A stretch of DNA of 15,757 nucleotides from Tannerella sp. (GTDB taxonomy: Bacteria; Bacteroidota; Bacteroidia; Bacteroidales; Tannerellaceae). A program made the translations under genes and the position numbers. The notes under the pieces are model-generated. The model did not search any database and had not been told where the DNA came from. It was given only the letters and a program-made list of their open reading frames with translations. This document shows positions 1 through 9,397 of this stretch, in pieces. The stretch covers positions 1-15,757 of the forward strand of contig JAITNE010000057.1 of assembly GCA_031290635.1 (NCBI GenBank), read 5' to 3'. Position 1 is the stretch's first letter. Each line of letters starts with the position of its first letter.

Positions 1-870
1 GCTGCAATGCAGTATTTTGCGCCATTTGCAGGAGCTGCTATCGGCGAGTATTTCCGCGACACCGGCCGTCATGCGCTCGTAATATACGACGACCTCTCGA
101 AGCAGGCCGTCTCATATCGCGAGGTATCGCTCGTACTGCGCCGACCCTCCGGACGCGAAGCCTATCCGGGAGATATCTTCTACCTACATTCGCGCTTGCT
201 CGAACGTGCAGCTAAAATCATTGATCAGCAAGATGTTGCTGAAGCTATGAACGACCTTCCGGAAAGCCTGCGAGGGCGCGTCAAAGGCGGCGGCTCGCTC
301 ACTGCCCTGCCTATCATCGAAACGCAGGCAGGCGACGTCTCGGCATATATCCCGACTAACGTCATCTCAATCACCGACGGACAGATTTTCCTCGAAATGG
401 ACTTGTTTAATCAGGGCGTTCGGCCTGCAATCAACGTAGGTATCTCGGTATCGCGCGTGGGTGGCAGCGCACAAGTCAAGGCAATGAAAAAAGTAGCCGG
501 CACTCTCAAGATTGACCAGGCGCAATACCGTGAGTTAGAATCGTTTACGAAATTCGGCAGCGACCTCGACCAAGTTACGGCTTTCACTATAGACAAGGGA
601 CAAAAAAACACCCAACTGCTGATACAATCACAGTATTCGCCAATGCCCGTCGAGGAACAGATAGCCGTGCTTTATTGCGGTACGCACGGACTACTCAAAA
701 ATGTTGATGTAAACGACGTTCCGGCCTTCGAATTGACCTTCCTGCAATTGTTGCGAAGCAATCATAGCGAAGACGTGCTCGACAAACTGCGCAACGGCGT
801 GCTGGACGACGATGTAGCTGCTATCATCGAAGCATCGGCGGAAAAAATTATCGGCAGCTCAAAATCTTAA
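1..870 (+). CDS. atpA: F-type ATP synthase alpha subunit (3' part, cut by window start)
   Basis: This is the C-terminal part of the F1 alpha subunit, the non-catalytic nucleotide-binding subunit of ATP synthase, which alternates with beta in the alpha3beta3 head on the cytoplasmic face of the membrane. The reading frame is open from base 1 (Ala-Ala before the first Met), so the 5' half with the P-loop lies outside the window. Diagnostic stretches are [20 protein letters not shown], the SRLLERAAK helix, [20 protein letters not shown], and VSRVGG with the arginine-finger Arg. Between SRLLERAAK and GGGSLTALP there is an extra segment of about 20 residues that E. coli alpha lacks; I recall the same insertion in Bacteroides alpha subunits. 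atpG follows after 14 bp. In Bacteroidales the F operon typically ends with alpha and gamma, matching this layout. Identity is certain. Confidence 0.97.
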   Translation, partial: AAMQYFAPFAGAAIGEYFRDTGRHALVIYDDLSKQAVSYREVSLVLRRPSGREAYPGDIFYLHSRLLERAAKIIDQQDVAEAMNDLPESLRGRVKGGGSLTALPIIETQAGDVSAYIPTNVISITDGQIFLEMDLFNQGVRPAINVGISVSRVGGSAQVKAMKKVAGTLKIDQAQYRELESFTKFGSDLDQVTAFTIDKGQKNTQLLIQSQYSPMPVEEQIAVLYCGTHGLLKNVDVNDVPAFELTFLQLLRSNHSEDVLDKLRNGVLDDDVAAIIEASAEKIIGSSKS

Positions 871-884
871 TTGTATTAGACAAC

Positions 885-1721
885 ATGGCCTCGTTCAAAG
901 AAATAAGGAAACGCATCAACTCAATTAAAAGTACGCGCAAGACGACCTCTGCGATGCGGATGGTCTCGTCGTCTAAGTTGCATAAGGCTGAAAACGAGAT
1001 AACAAACGTGCAGCCTTACTGCGATGCGCTCTACAAGATTCTTTCGTCCTTGCTGACCGCCGACTACAGCACGGCGCTTGCCGTAGAGCGACCTGTCAGG
1101 AACGCGGCTATCGTAGCTTTCTCGTCTGATTCGTCGCTCTGTGGAGCCTTCAATTCCAACATTATCCGCGAACTTCAGCGTGCCGTCAAGCGCTATCATC
1201 AGCAGTCGCCTGCAATCAATAATGTCTATATCTATACCGTAGGCAAGAAAGTATATGATGCGGTACGCAAATCCGGCGTCAATATAACGCAAAACCTCGA
1301 AAACCTTGCGGGCAAGTCGGATTACAACGCAGTAGCCGCGCTGGGCGAAACGCTTATAAAACAGTTTGTTAGCGCAGAAATCGACCGCGTAGAATTGATA
1401 TATCATCACTTCAAAAGCGCCGGCGCACAAACACTCGTTTGCGAACAGATCCTGCCTGTTACCGGTACTAAAAATGAAGGCGTTGACTTTATTCTCGAAC
1501 CTTCACACGACCGTATTCTTCAGGTTTTAATACCTAAAAGTATCAAGTTGAAGTTGTTTACAGCCTTGTTGGATTCTAATGCCTCCGAGCATGCCGCCCG
1601 TATGATAGCCATGCAGACCGCTACCGACAATGCCGACGACCTCGTTACCGAATTGACTATCGAATACAATAAATCTCGCCAGCAAGCCATCACTAATGAA
1701 CTGCTCGACATCGCAAGATAA
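885..1721 (+). CDS. atpG: F-type ATP synthase gamma subunit
   Basis: This is the central rotor shaft of F1, which links rotation of the c-ring to catalysis in alpha3beta3. The N-terminal helix MASFKEIRKRINSIKSTRKT and the following TSAMRMVSSSKL are the family hallmark. The middle Rossmann-like part contains FSSDSSLCGAFN, and the C-terminal helix carries ARMIAMQTATDNADDL and YNKSRQQAITNELLDI. At 278 residues it is slightly short. The protein stops as ELLDIAR, whereas most homologues continue ELxDIVxGAxx, so the last few residues of the conserved tail are changed or missing. It is probably the last gene of the F-type operon, because a new promoter element follows 10 bp after the stop. The start is the ATG at 885, just downstream of atpA. 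Confidence 0.97.
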   Translation: MASFKEIRKRINSIKSTRKTTSAMRMVSSSKLHKAENEITNVQPYCDALYKILSSLLTADYSTALAVERPVRNAAIVAFSSDSSLCGAFNSNIIRELQRAVKRYHQQSPAINNVYIYTVGKKVYDAVRKSGVNITQNLENLAGKSDYNAVAALGETLIKQFVSAEIDRVELIYHHFKSAGAQTLVCEQILPVTGTKNEGVDFILEPSHDRILQVLIPKSIKLKLFTALLDSNASEHAARMIAMQTATDNADDLVTELTIEYNKSRQQAITNELLDIAR

Positions 1722-1731
1722 CTTTTTTTCT

Positions 1732-1739
1732 TACCTTTG
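1732..1739 (+). promoter_or_regulatory. Probable -7 promoter element for the V-type ATPase operon
   Basis: TACCTTTG fits the Bacteroidetes -7 consensus TAnnTTTG exactly. It lies 10 bp after the atpG stop and about 32 bp before the ntpE start, so transcription would begin near 1746 with a leader of about 25 nt. No good -33 TTTG is seen at the usual 19-21 bp upstream; that region is the atpG 3' end. The short T-run at 1723-1729 could also help end the upstream transcript, but it has no GC-rich stem in front of it. Confidence 0.6.
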
Positions 1740-1771
1740 CAGTCGTTTTATTGAACTAATAACAAAAATAT

Positions 1772-2368
1772 ATGGATACAAAAATCAAGGATATTACCGA
1801 TAAAATCTACGCGGAAGGAGTAGAGAAAGGTAATCAGGAAGCGGGCTTGATTATCGCCGACGCTAATGCGAAAAAAGAGGCTATAGTAGCTGACGCCGAG
1901 AACCGCGCGAAGCAAATTATCGCCGAAGCAAAAAAACAGTCCGACGAACTGAAAAAACATACCGAGTCGGAGCTACGACTATTCGCTTCGCAGGCTGTGG
2001 AGGCGCTGAAAAGCGAGGTAGCTAATCTCGTGGCCGACCGTATCGTTACCGACAACGTTAATGCCGCTACTGCCGATCCGGCTTTTATGCAGAAGACTAT
2101 ACTCGCAATCGCCGGAGCTTATGCTAAGGATGAAAAAATCATTATCCAAACAGCTGACGCTAAAGCGCTTACCACCTATTTCGAGGCCAATGCCAAGCAT
2201 CTGCTCGACGGCGGACTGAAGATTGAACAGGTCAACGGCAAGCCCGCTTCATTTACGCTTGCGCCCGCTAATGGGGCATACAAACTGAGTTTTGGTGAAG
2301 ACGAGTTCATCGCTTTCTTCAAAGATTTCCTGCGTCCTCAACTGATTGAAATGCTTTTCGCAAAATGA
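1772..2368 (+). CDS. ntpE: V/A-type ATPase subunit E (peripheral stalk)
   Basis: This is a peripheral-stalk (stator) subunit holding the A3B3 head against the membrane subunit I. At 198 residues it has the usual size. Residues about 1-85 form a long charged, Ala-rich helix (DANAKKEAIVADAENRAKQ, IIAEAKKQSDELKKHTE), as expected for the coiled-coil half. The rest is a globular domain ending in FKDFLRPQLIEMLFAK, as in other E subunits. It is first in the operon, and its stop overlaps the DUF2764 start by 4 bp (ATGA). In other systems E pairs with subunit G/H. No such gene is seen here, so E may pair with itself or with a subunit encoded elsewhere (inference). Confidence 0.9.
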   Translation: MDTKIKDITDKIYAEGVEKGNQEAGLIIADANAKKEAIVADAENRAKQIIAEAKKQSDELKKHTESELRLFASQAVEALKSEVANLVADRIVTDNVNAATADPAFMQKTILAIAGAYAKDEKIIIQTADAKALTTYFEANAKHLLDGGLKIEQVNGKPASFTLAPANGAYKLSFGEDEFIAFFKDFLRPQLIEMLFAK

Positions 2369-3234
2369 GCAAGTACTATTGTTTGATAGCAGGACTGCCG
2401 ACCATCACTCTTGATGATACGAAGCCGACATTTACGGTTGCAGAGTTCACGCATGAAATAGAGCCTGAACTGAGCGTTGCCGACAAGGATTTGTTGCGCT
2501 GGTATCTGCTAAAGTACGATAATCTCAATCTACTTGCCTCACTTCGTAATCAGGCCTTATTTGACGAAAAAGGCGTCTATACGGAAGCCGATTTAAAGGA
2601 TATTTGCGAGATGATGGAAAATGAAGACCGACCGCCGCAGAGCATTGATGTACCAACATATTTCATCACTTTTATACGTGAATATTTTGCACGTTTTGAG
2701 ACGACTGAGACATTTGGCAAGCAATCTCTCGACGACCGTCTCTCGGCTCTCTATTACAACGAAGCCACAGATTGCGATAATGAGTTTCTCGCCGAGTGGT
2801 TCGCGCTCAACCTCAATATAGGTAACATAATGACGGCGGCCAACTGTCGCAAGTATGGCCTCGACCCTGCTCAATACATCATCGGCGACAACGAGCTGGC
2901 GTCGCAGCTGCGCAAACTAATTGCGCAGCAAATACTGCCGACAACCAATTCGCAGGACTATCTCAACGAACTTCTGATGATATCCGAAGAGAAAGACCTG
3001 ATGATGCGCGAGAAACGCCTTGACGTTCTGCGCTGGAATTGGCTCGAAGATTATACTTACTACAAAACGTTTGATATTGAGGCGCTTATAACATATATTT
3101 TGCGCTTGGAGATGATTGAACGCTGGATAACGCTGGATAAGGCAGGAGGCGAGCAGACTTTCCGCAAGCTCGTCGGTGGAATGAAGCGGGAGAGTCAGCA
3201 CATACTGAAAAATTTTAAGGATAACAACAAATAA
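2365..3234 (+). CDS. DUF2764 family protein of the V-type ATPase operon
   Basis: A 289-residue, largely helical soluble protein starting MSKYYCLIAGLPTI, as DUF2764 members do. It has no signal peptide and no membrane segment. In the Chlamydia and Borrelia V-ATPase operons a hypothetical protein of this kind also sits between the E and A genes, so the placement is conserved across distant phyla. The operon has no recognisable subunit C, the funnel joining the rotor shaft to the K ring. DUF2764 has a similar size, and KYDNLNLLASLR (near 50-61) is faintly like the YDxxNLxxLL helices of subunit C. I infer a structural role replacing C, and possibly F, but sequence alone does not prove it. It is translationally coupled to ntpE, and ntpA starts 4 bp after its stop. 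Confidence 0.85.
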   Translation: MSKYYCLIAGLPTITLDDTKPTFTVAEFTHEIEPELSVADKDLLRWYLLKYDNLNLLASLRNQALFDEKGVYTEADLKDICEMMENEDRPPQSIDVPTYFITFIREYFARFETTETFGKQSLDDRLSALYYNEATDCDNEFLAEWFALNLNIGNIMTAANCRKYGLDPAQYIIGDNELASQLRKLIAQQILPTTNSQDYLNELLMISEEKDLMMREKRLDVLRWNWLEDYTYYKTFDIEALITYILRLEMIERWITLDKAGGEQTFRKLVGGMKRESQHILKNFKDNNK

Positions 3235-3238
3235 TTAT

Positions 3239-4990
3239 ATGGCTACTAAAGGAACAGTTAAAGGAATAGTATCGAACCTTGTAACGGTGGAAGTCGATGG
3301 CGCAGTCTCGCAGAATGAGATTTGCTATATCAGTGTCGGCGGCGTCCGTTTGATGGCGGAGGTTATAAAGGTGATAGGCAAAAACGCTTACGTTCAAGTC
3401 TTTGAGAGTACGCGCGGCATGAAAGTAGGCGACGAAGCGGTTTTTGAAGGACATTTGCTCGAAGTCTTGCTTGGTCCGGGCATGCTTTCGCGCAACTACG
3501 ACGGTCTGCAGAACGACCTCGACAAGATGGACGGCGTATTTCTGCGTCGCGGTAATTATACCTCCCCACTTGATGCAGAGAGGCTTTGGGACTATCATCC
3601 GCTGGCTTCTACAGGCGACAAGGTCGTGGCAGGGTCATGGCTCGGAGAAGTAGAAGAAAACTCACAGCCACACCGCATAATGACGCCTTTCGCTTTTGAA
3701 GGAACATACACCGTGAAATCGCTTGCTCCGGCAGGACAATATACTATAAATAAGGTCGTTGCAATCCTTACCGACGAGGCCGGAGCAGACCGTGAAGTAA
3801 CAATGGTGCAGAAATGGCCTGTAAAGAAACCAATCAAATGCTATAAGGTCAAGCCTCGCCCATACAAACTGCTTGAGACGGGCGTCCGCATCATCGACAC
3901 GGTCAATCCTATTGTCGAAGGCGGTACAGGATTTATCCCCGGACCTTTCGGAACGGGCAAGACTGTGCTTCAACACGCTATTTCAAAGCAGGCCGAAGCC
4001 GATATAGTCATAATGGCAGCCTGCGGTGAGAGAGCCAATGAAGTAGTTGAGATTTTTGTGGAGTTTCCCGAACTCGAAGACCCGCATACAGGGCGCAAAC
4101 TGATGGAACGCACCGTTATCATCGCCAACACGTCGAACATGCCTGTAGCAGCCCGCGAAGCCTCGGTTTATACCGCTATGGCTATTGCGGAATATTACCG
4201 CAATATGGGGCTGAAAGTGCTGTTGATGGCCGATTCGACTTCGCGCTGGGCGCAGGCTCTTCGCGAGATGTCGAACCGTCTCGAAGAGTTGCCCGGTCAG
4301 GACGCTTTCCCTATGGATCTCTCGGCTATTGTCGCCAATTTCTACTCGCGTGCAGGAATGGTCGAACTCAACAATGGCAAAACAGGCTCTGTTACTTTCA
4401 TCGGAACGGTTTCGCCCGCAGGCGGTAACCTCAAAGAGCCTGTAACAGAGAACACTAAGAAAGTAGCACGCTGCTTCTACGCATTAGAGCAGGCACGCGC
4501 CGACCGCAAACGCTATCCGGCAGTCAATCCCATCGATTCCTACTCGAAATATCTCGAATATCCCGAATTTATGGACTATATAGCTAAGCATATTTCGGCG
4601 GACTGGATAGGAATGGTCAACGAAGTGAAGACACGTATGTTGCGTGGCAAGGAGATTTCGGAACAGATAAATATCTTAGGCGACGATGGAGTGCCGGTCG
4701 ATTATCACGTAACGTTCTGGAAGTCCGAATTGATTGATTTTGTGATACTTCAGCAGGATGCTTTCGATGCTATCGACTCCGTTTGTCCTTTGGCTCGGCA
4801 AGGTTTTATGCTCGAACGGATCATCACTATTTGCAGAACGGATTTCGTGTTTGAGAATTTCATCGAAGTGTCGGAGTATTTCAAGAAATTGATAAATCTG
4901 TTCAAACAGATGAATTATTCGGAGTTTAAGAGTGATAAATTTAACGACTACGACCGTCAAGTCGAAGCCTTAGTAGCAGAAAGAAAATAA
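3239..4990 (+). CDS. ntpA: V/A-type ATPase catalytic subunit A
   Basis: This is the catalytic ATP-hydrolysing subunit of the A3B3 head. At 583 residues it has the family size and is clearly longer than F-type beta because of the inserted bulge domain (about residues 95-190). The P-loop GPFGTGKT lies at 235-242 and the CGER motif with catalytic Glu at about 262-265. Further on are LLMADSTSRWAQALREMSNR and SPAGGNLKEPVTENT. The GGNLKEPVT variant, where classic V-type A has GGDFSEPVT, resembles the Chlamydia/Borrelia branch as I recall it. The gene sits 4 bp after DUF2764 and 12 bp before ntpB, clearly in one operon. All catalytic residues I can check are present, so the enzyme should be active. 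Confidence 0.97.
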   Translation: MATKGTVKGIVSNLVTVEVDGAVSQNEICYISVGGVRLMAEVIKVIGKNAYVQVFESTRGMKVGDEAVFEGHLLEVLLGPGMLSRNYDGLQNDLDKMDGVFLRRGNYTSPLDAERLWDYHPLASTGDKVVAGSWLGEVEENSQPHRIMTPFAFEGTYTVKSLAPAGQYTINKVVAILTDEAGADREVTMVQKWPVKKPIKCYKVKPRPYKLLETGVRIIDTVNPIVEGGTGFIPGPFGTGKTVLQHAISKQAEADIVIMAACGERANEVVEIFVEFPELEDPHTGRKLMERTVIIANTSNMPVAAREASVYTAMAIAEYYRNMGLKVLLMADSTSRWAQALREMSNRLEELPGQDAFPMDLSAIVANFYSRAGMVELNNGKTGSVTFIGTVSPAGGNLKEPVTENTKKVARCFYALEQARADRKRYPAVNPIDSYSKYLEYPEFMDYIAKHISADWIGMVNEVKTRMLRGKEISEQINILGDDGVPVDYHVTFWKSELIDFVILQQDAFDAIDSVCPLARQGFMLERIITICRTDFVFENFIEVSEYFKKLINLFKQMNYSEFKSDKFNDYDRQVEALVAERK

Positions 4991-5002
4991 AATCGTACAG
5001 AT

Positions 5003-6325
5003 ATGGCAACAAAAGCATTTCAAAAAATATTTACAAAGATTACGAGAATTACAAAGGCTACATGCTCGCTTCGCGCTTCCGGCGTGGGCTATGACGAGCT
5101 GGCGTCGATTGACGACAGGCTGGCGCAAGTGGTCAAGATTGACGGCGACGAAGTTACGCTGCAAGTGTTCTCGGGCACTGAGGGCATCCGTACTAATGCT
5201 GAGGTAGTGTTTATGGGCAAAGCGCCTTCGCTGAAAGTCGGCGACCAGCTGGCCGGACGCTTTTTCAACGCTTACGGTGAACCGGTGGACGGCGGTCCCG
5301 CACCCGAAGGACGAGAAGTAGAGATTGGCGGACCCTCGGTCAATCCGGTGCGTCGCAAACAACCTTCCGAGCTGATTGCTACCGGCATCGCTGGTATCGA
5401 CCTCAATAACACCTTAGTTACAGGGCAGAAGATACCGTTCTTCGCCGATCCCGACCAGCCTTTCAATCAAGTCATGGCGCTTGTAGCTCTGCGTGCCGAA
5501 TCGGATAAAATCATACTCGGCGGCATGGGTATGACTAACGATGATTACCTGTTCTTCAAAAACACTTTTAGTAATGCGGGCGCTCTGAACCGTATCGTCA
5601 GCTTTATAAATACGACCGAAGACCCTTCGGTTGAACGTATTCTTGTGCCTGACATGGCGTTGACGGCAGCCGAATACTTCGCAGTCGAGAAGCACGAAAA
5701 AGTGCTTGTCCTATTGACGGATATGACTAATTATGCCGACGCTTTAGCTATCGTCTCGAACCGTATGGATCAGATTCCGTCGAAGGACTCGATGCCCGGC
5801 TCGCTCTATTCCGACCTTGCCAAGATATACGAGAAAGCGGTGCAGTTTCCCGACGGCGGCTCTATCACTATTATTGCCGTTACTACGCTTTCGGGCGGCG
5901 ATATCACCCACGCCGTACCCGATAACACAGGTTATATCACCGAAGGTCAGCTCTACCTGCGCCGCGACAGCGATGTAGGCAAGGTTATCGTTGACCCTTT
6001 CCGTTCGCTCTCGCGACTGAAACAGTTAGTTGTGGGTAAGAAGACGCGCGAAGACCATCCGCAAGTGATGAACGCCGCAGTGCGCCTCTATGCCGACGCT
6101 GCCGACGCCAAAACAAAGATGGAAAACGGCTTCGACCTTACCGATTACGACTCCCGAACGCTGGCTTTCGCACGCGATTACTCGGAGAAGCTGCTGGCTA
6201 TCGACGTCAATCTCAATACTACCGAGATGCTCGATGTAGCTTGGAATTTGTTCTCGAAGCACTTTACCCCCGCAGAGGTCAATATCAAACAGGAACTTGT
6301 AGATAAATACATGAAAACTAACTGA
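5003..6325 (+). CDS. ntpB: V/A-type ATPase subunit B (non-catalytic)
   Basis: This is the regulatory, non-catalytic nucleotide-site subunit of the A3B3 head. At 440 residues it is in the normal range. Where the catalytic subunit has a P-loop, this one reads GQKIPFFADPDQPFN, the expected loss of the Walker A Lys. Other family segments are VSNRMDQIPSKDSMPGSLYSDLA, GGSITIIAVTTLSGGDITHAVPDNTGYITEGQ and VDPFRSLSRLKQL. The start at 5003 (MATKAFQKIFTKITRITKA) gives the usual N-terminal beta-barrel. The stop overlaps the ntpD start by one base (TGATG), implying coupled translation. Confidence 0.96.
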   Translation: MATKAFQKIFTKITRITKATCSLRASGVGYDELASIDDRLAQVVKIDGDEVTLQVFSGTEGIRTNAEVVFMGKAPSLKVGDQLAGRFFNAYGEPVDGGPAPEGREVEIGGPSVNPVRRKQPSELIATGIAGIDLNNTLVTGQKIPFFADPDQPFNQVMALVALRAESDKIILGGMGMTNDDYLFFKNTFSNAGALNRIVSFINTTEDPSVERILVPDMALTAAEYFAVEKHEKVLVLLTDMTNYADALAIVSNRMDQIPSKDSMPGSLYSDLAKIYEKAVQFPDGGSITIIAVTTLSGGDITHAVPDNTGYITEGQLYLRRDSDVGKVIVDPFRSLSRLKQLVVGKKTREDHPQVMNAAVRLYADAADAKTKMENGFDLTDYDSRTLAFARDYSEKLLAIDVNLNTTEMLDVAWNLFSKHFTPAEVNIKQELVDKYMKTN

Positions 6326-6939
6326 TGGCCATAACGTTTCAATATAACAAAACTTCGCTTCAGGGGCTGGAAAAACAGTTGAAGATACGCGAACGCGCCT
6401 TGCCGACAATCAAAAGCAAGGAGAGTGCGCTACGCCTCGAAGTGAAACGCACAAAAGACGAGATGATCGCCCTCGAAGACAAGCTGGAAGCCGATATCAG
6501 AAGTTATGAGAACATGGCGGCGCTATGGTCGGAGTTCGATCCGGCGTTGATTGCGGTCGATAACGTTTCGCTCTCGACCCGCAAAATAGCAGGCGTTATC
6601 GTACCTGTGCTTGATAATATAAAGTTCGATATCCGTCATTTCAGTCTTTTCAATAATCCTTCGTGGTTTTATGACGGTATTAATGTGCTGCAAACGCTGG
6701 CTTCAACAGGTATTGAGGCTGAATTTACCGGCCTTAAACTCAATATGTTGGAACGCGCTCGTCGCAAGACGACACAGAAACTGAATCTTTTCGAGAAAGT
6801 GCAGATACCCGGCTATAAAGACGCCGTTCTCAAGATAAAACGCTTTATGGAAGACGAAGAAAGTCTCTCGAAATCATCGCAAAAAATCATGCGTGCAAAT
6901 CAGGAAAAACGTAACAAAGAAGAGGAGGTTGAGCTATGA
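6325..6939 (+). CDS. ntpD: V/A-type ATPase subunit D (central rotor shaft)
   Basis: This is the rotor shaft that turns inside A3B3, the V-type counterpart of F-type gamma. The 204-residue protein has long N- and C-terminal helices that would form the antiparallel coiled coil (FQYNKTSLQGLEKQLKIRER at the start; TGLKLNMLERARRKTTQKLN with the basic ERARRKT stretch near the end). The tail is strongly charged (NQEKRNKEEEVEL). Subunit F, which normally binds the middle of D, is not encoded in this operon. The gene overlaps ntpB by one base and ntpI by four. Confidence 0.95.
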   Translation: MAITFQYNKTSLQGLEKQLKIRERALPTIKSKESALRLEVKRTKDEMIALEDKLEADIRSYENMAALWSEFDPALIAVDNVSLSTRKIAGVIVPVLDNIKFDIRHFSLFNNPSWFYDGINVLQTLASTGIEAEFTGLKLNMLERARRKTTQKLNLFEKVQIPGYKDAVLKIKRFMEDEESLSKSSQKIMRANQEKRNKEEEVEL

Positions 6940-8753
6940 TAGAAAAAATGTATAAGTACGCCTTTTTAGTATATCACAAGGAATATAAGGCCTTCCTCGA
7001 AGGCTTGCGCGAATTTGGCGCTGTGCACATTACACAGTTTAATCCTACGAATGAACATCATGTTATTCAGGAGCTTAAAGAGCAACATCGGCGCGTCAAA
7101 AATCAGCTCAATTTCTTCGACGAGCTACTAACACGCCACAAATCAGCCGAATCCGTTCAATCCATTGAGCCAATTCAATCCATACCGTCCTTACTTTCGC
7201 GAGTTGAGGCTTTACGCGAGGATGCGAGCAAACTCCGCTCCTCAATATCCTTGTTCGAAAAAGAGCGCGAAGCCTTTGCGCTATGGGGTGATTTCTCTTA
7301 CGAAACGATTGGAAAAATGCGCGAATCGGGCTATGTAGTGTCGTTTTTCACTTGCCCCGAATCTCACTACAACGAAGCATGGGAAAAGACTTATAATGCG
7401 CTTAAAATAAACACATTTCAATCGACGGTATATTTTGTTACCATAACCCGCATCGGCGCTGTTCTGCCTATTGACGCCGACCGCGCCAAACTGCCACTCA
7501 AAGATTACCGCAGTATCTCGGACGAAATCGAGCAAGCGACCCTTCAAAAGGAAGAAGTAGAAAAGGAATTGCTAAAGATAGCACGCACCGATTACGCTTC
7601 ACTGAAAAGATTGAGCGTCGAACTCGAAAACGAGACGGAATGGAACGGAGTGATGGCGCAAACATCGCACGAAGCGGCTGATAAACTGATGTTTATTGAA
7701 GGCTGGATTCCGGCCGACAAAAGAACGGAGATGATCCGCACTCTCGACGCTAAAGGTTATTTCTACCAAAACCTCGAAATAACCGACGAAGACAATATAC
7801 CTATCAAGCTGAAAAACAACCGTTTTACACGACTTTTTGAGCCTCTGACGCAGATGTATTCGATGCCCAACTATAAGGAGTTTGACCCTACACCACTCTT
7901 CGCGCCGTTTTTCATGCTTTTTTTCGGCCTCTGTTTCGGCGACGGCGGCTATGGTCTCCTGCTCGTACTCGCTGCATTATTCCTCAAACCTAAGGTATCC
8001 GAAAGTCTCAAGCCCATACTCTCGTTAGTCTCGTATTTCGGCATTGCTACTATGGTCGTAGGCTTACTCACCGGCTCGTTCTTCGGATTTTCCATAGCCG
8101 CGTTCAGTACTTTCGCCTCAGTCAAAAAGTATTTTCTGACTTCTGATAATCTGATGATAATCTCGCTCGTTATAGGGTTTTTTCACGTTGTTTATGCCAA
8201 AATAATTGCCGCTATGAAGATAAAGATTCAACGCGGACTTAAATACAGCCTCTCGGCTTTCGCATGGATTTTCGTTATCGTCTCGTCGGCCTGCGTTCTC
8301 GTGCTGCCTAAGGCTAATATACATCTGCCGCAGACGGTCGAATACGCCCTCTATGGCATTGCCGGTCTTTCCGCTTTGGTGGCGCTGTTCTACAATACTC
8401 CGGGCAAAAACGTCTTTCTTAATTTCGGATCGGGTTTGTGGAATACATACAACACCGTTTCAGGCCTCGTAGGCGACGTTCTCTCGTATATCCGCCTCTA
8501 TGCAATCGGTCTGACCAGCGCACTGCTCGGCGGCGTTTTCAATACGATGGCTATCGATCTGACTGCTTCGATGAATCCTTTTATCCGCTGGCTTCCGATG
8601 CTGCTTATCCTGCTTGTAGGCCACGCGCTTAACTTCGGATTAGGCATCATCAGTTCGCTCGTGCACCCTCTGCGACTTATTTATGTCGAGTACTACAAGA
8701 ACTCCGAATTTGAAGGCGGAGGTATTGACTATAAACCTTTCACAAAGAAATAA
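6936..8753 (+). CDS. ntpI: V/A-type ATPase membrane subunit I (a-subunit homologue)
   Basis: This is the stator half-channel subunit that conducts ions past the K ring. The 605-residue protein has a soluble N-terminal half (about 1-310) and a membrane half with about seven to eight hydrophobic segments, starting at FAPFFMLFFGLCFGDGGYG. The second-last membrane segment contains LSYIRLYAIGL. Arg520 there is the expected essential arginine facing the carboxylate of subunit K. The C-terminal SSLVHPLRLIYVEYYKNSEF followed by GGIDYKPF is the usual family ending. It starts inside the ntpD stop (ATGA) and ends 37 bp before ntpK. Confidence 0.95.
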   Translation: MIEKMYKYAFLVYHKEYKAFLEGLREFGAVHITQFNPTNEHHVIQELKEQHRRVKNQLNFFDELLTRHKSAESVQSIEPIQSIPSLLSRVEALREDASKLRSSISLFEKEREAFALWGDFSYETIGKMRESGYVVSFFTCPESHYNEAWEKTYNALKINTFQSTVYFVTITRIGAVLPIDADRAKLPLKDYRSISDEIEQATLQKEEVEKELLKIARTDYASLKRLSVELENETEWNGVMAQTSHEAADKLMFIEGWIPADKRTEMIRTLDAKGYFYQNLEITDEDNIPIKLKNNRFTRLFEPLTQMYSMPNYKEFDPTPLFAPFFMLFFGLCFGDGGYGLLLVLAALFLKPKVSESLKPILSLVSYFGIATMVVGLLTGSFFGFSIAAFSTFASVKKYFLTSDNLMIISLVIGFFHVVYAKIIAAMKIKIQRGLKYSLSAFAWIFVIVSSACVLVLPKANIHLPQTVEYALYGIAGLSALVALFYNTPGKNVFLNFGSGLWNTYNTVSGLVGDVLSYIRLYAIGLTSALLGGVFNTMAIDLTASMNPFIRWLPMLLILLVGHALNFGLGIISSLVHPLRLIYVEYYKNSEFEGGGIDYKPFTKK

Positions 8754-8778
8754 ATCAAATTAATTACAAACTTAATAA

Positions 8779-9240
<462 letters not shown>

Positions 9241-9257
9241 TTCTCATATTTTCTGCC

Positions 9258-9282
9258 ATTTTGTCATAATTGATGACAAAAT
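9258..9282. repeat. Perfect 10-bp inverted repeat between ntpK and dnaK
   Basis: ATTTTGTCAT, a 5-nt spacer (AATTG), then ATGACAAAAT, 18 bp after the ntpK stop. The stem is AT-rich and only a short T-run follows, so it would be a weak rho-independent terminator. It could equally be an operator upstream of dnaK. It is not a CIRCE element (TTAGCACTC-N9-GAGTGCTAA). No convincing TAnnTTTG promoter with a -33 box is seen in the rest of 9283-9397. Confidence 0.55.
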
Positions 9283-9397
9283 TTAGGCGGAAGAGCGCTA
9301 TTTATGTTTTGGCACATTATTTGAAGATAATCAATCGAACTGAGTAAAATCAATTCGAGATAGTAGAATATAAGTATAACTAAAACATAAATAAACA

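Noticed and set aside
885..1721. atpG as a frameshifted pseudogene
   Set aside because: Only the last few residues differ from the family; the rotor helices and conserved motifs are intact.
9258..9282. CIRCE heat-shock operator
   Set aside because: The arms (ATTTTGTCAT/ATGACAAAAT) and the 5-nt spacer do not match TTAGCACTC-N9-GAGTGCTAA.
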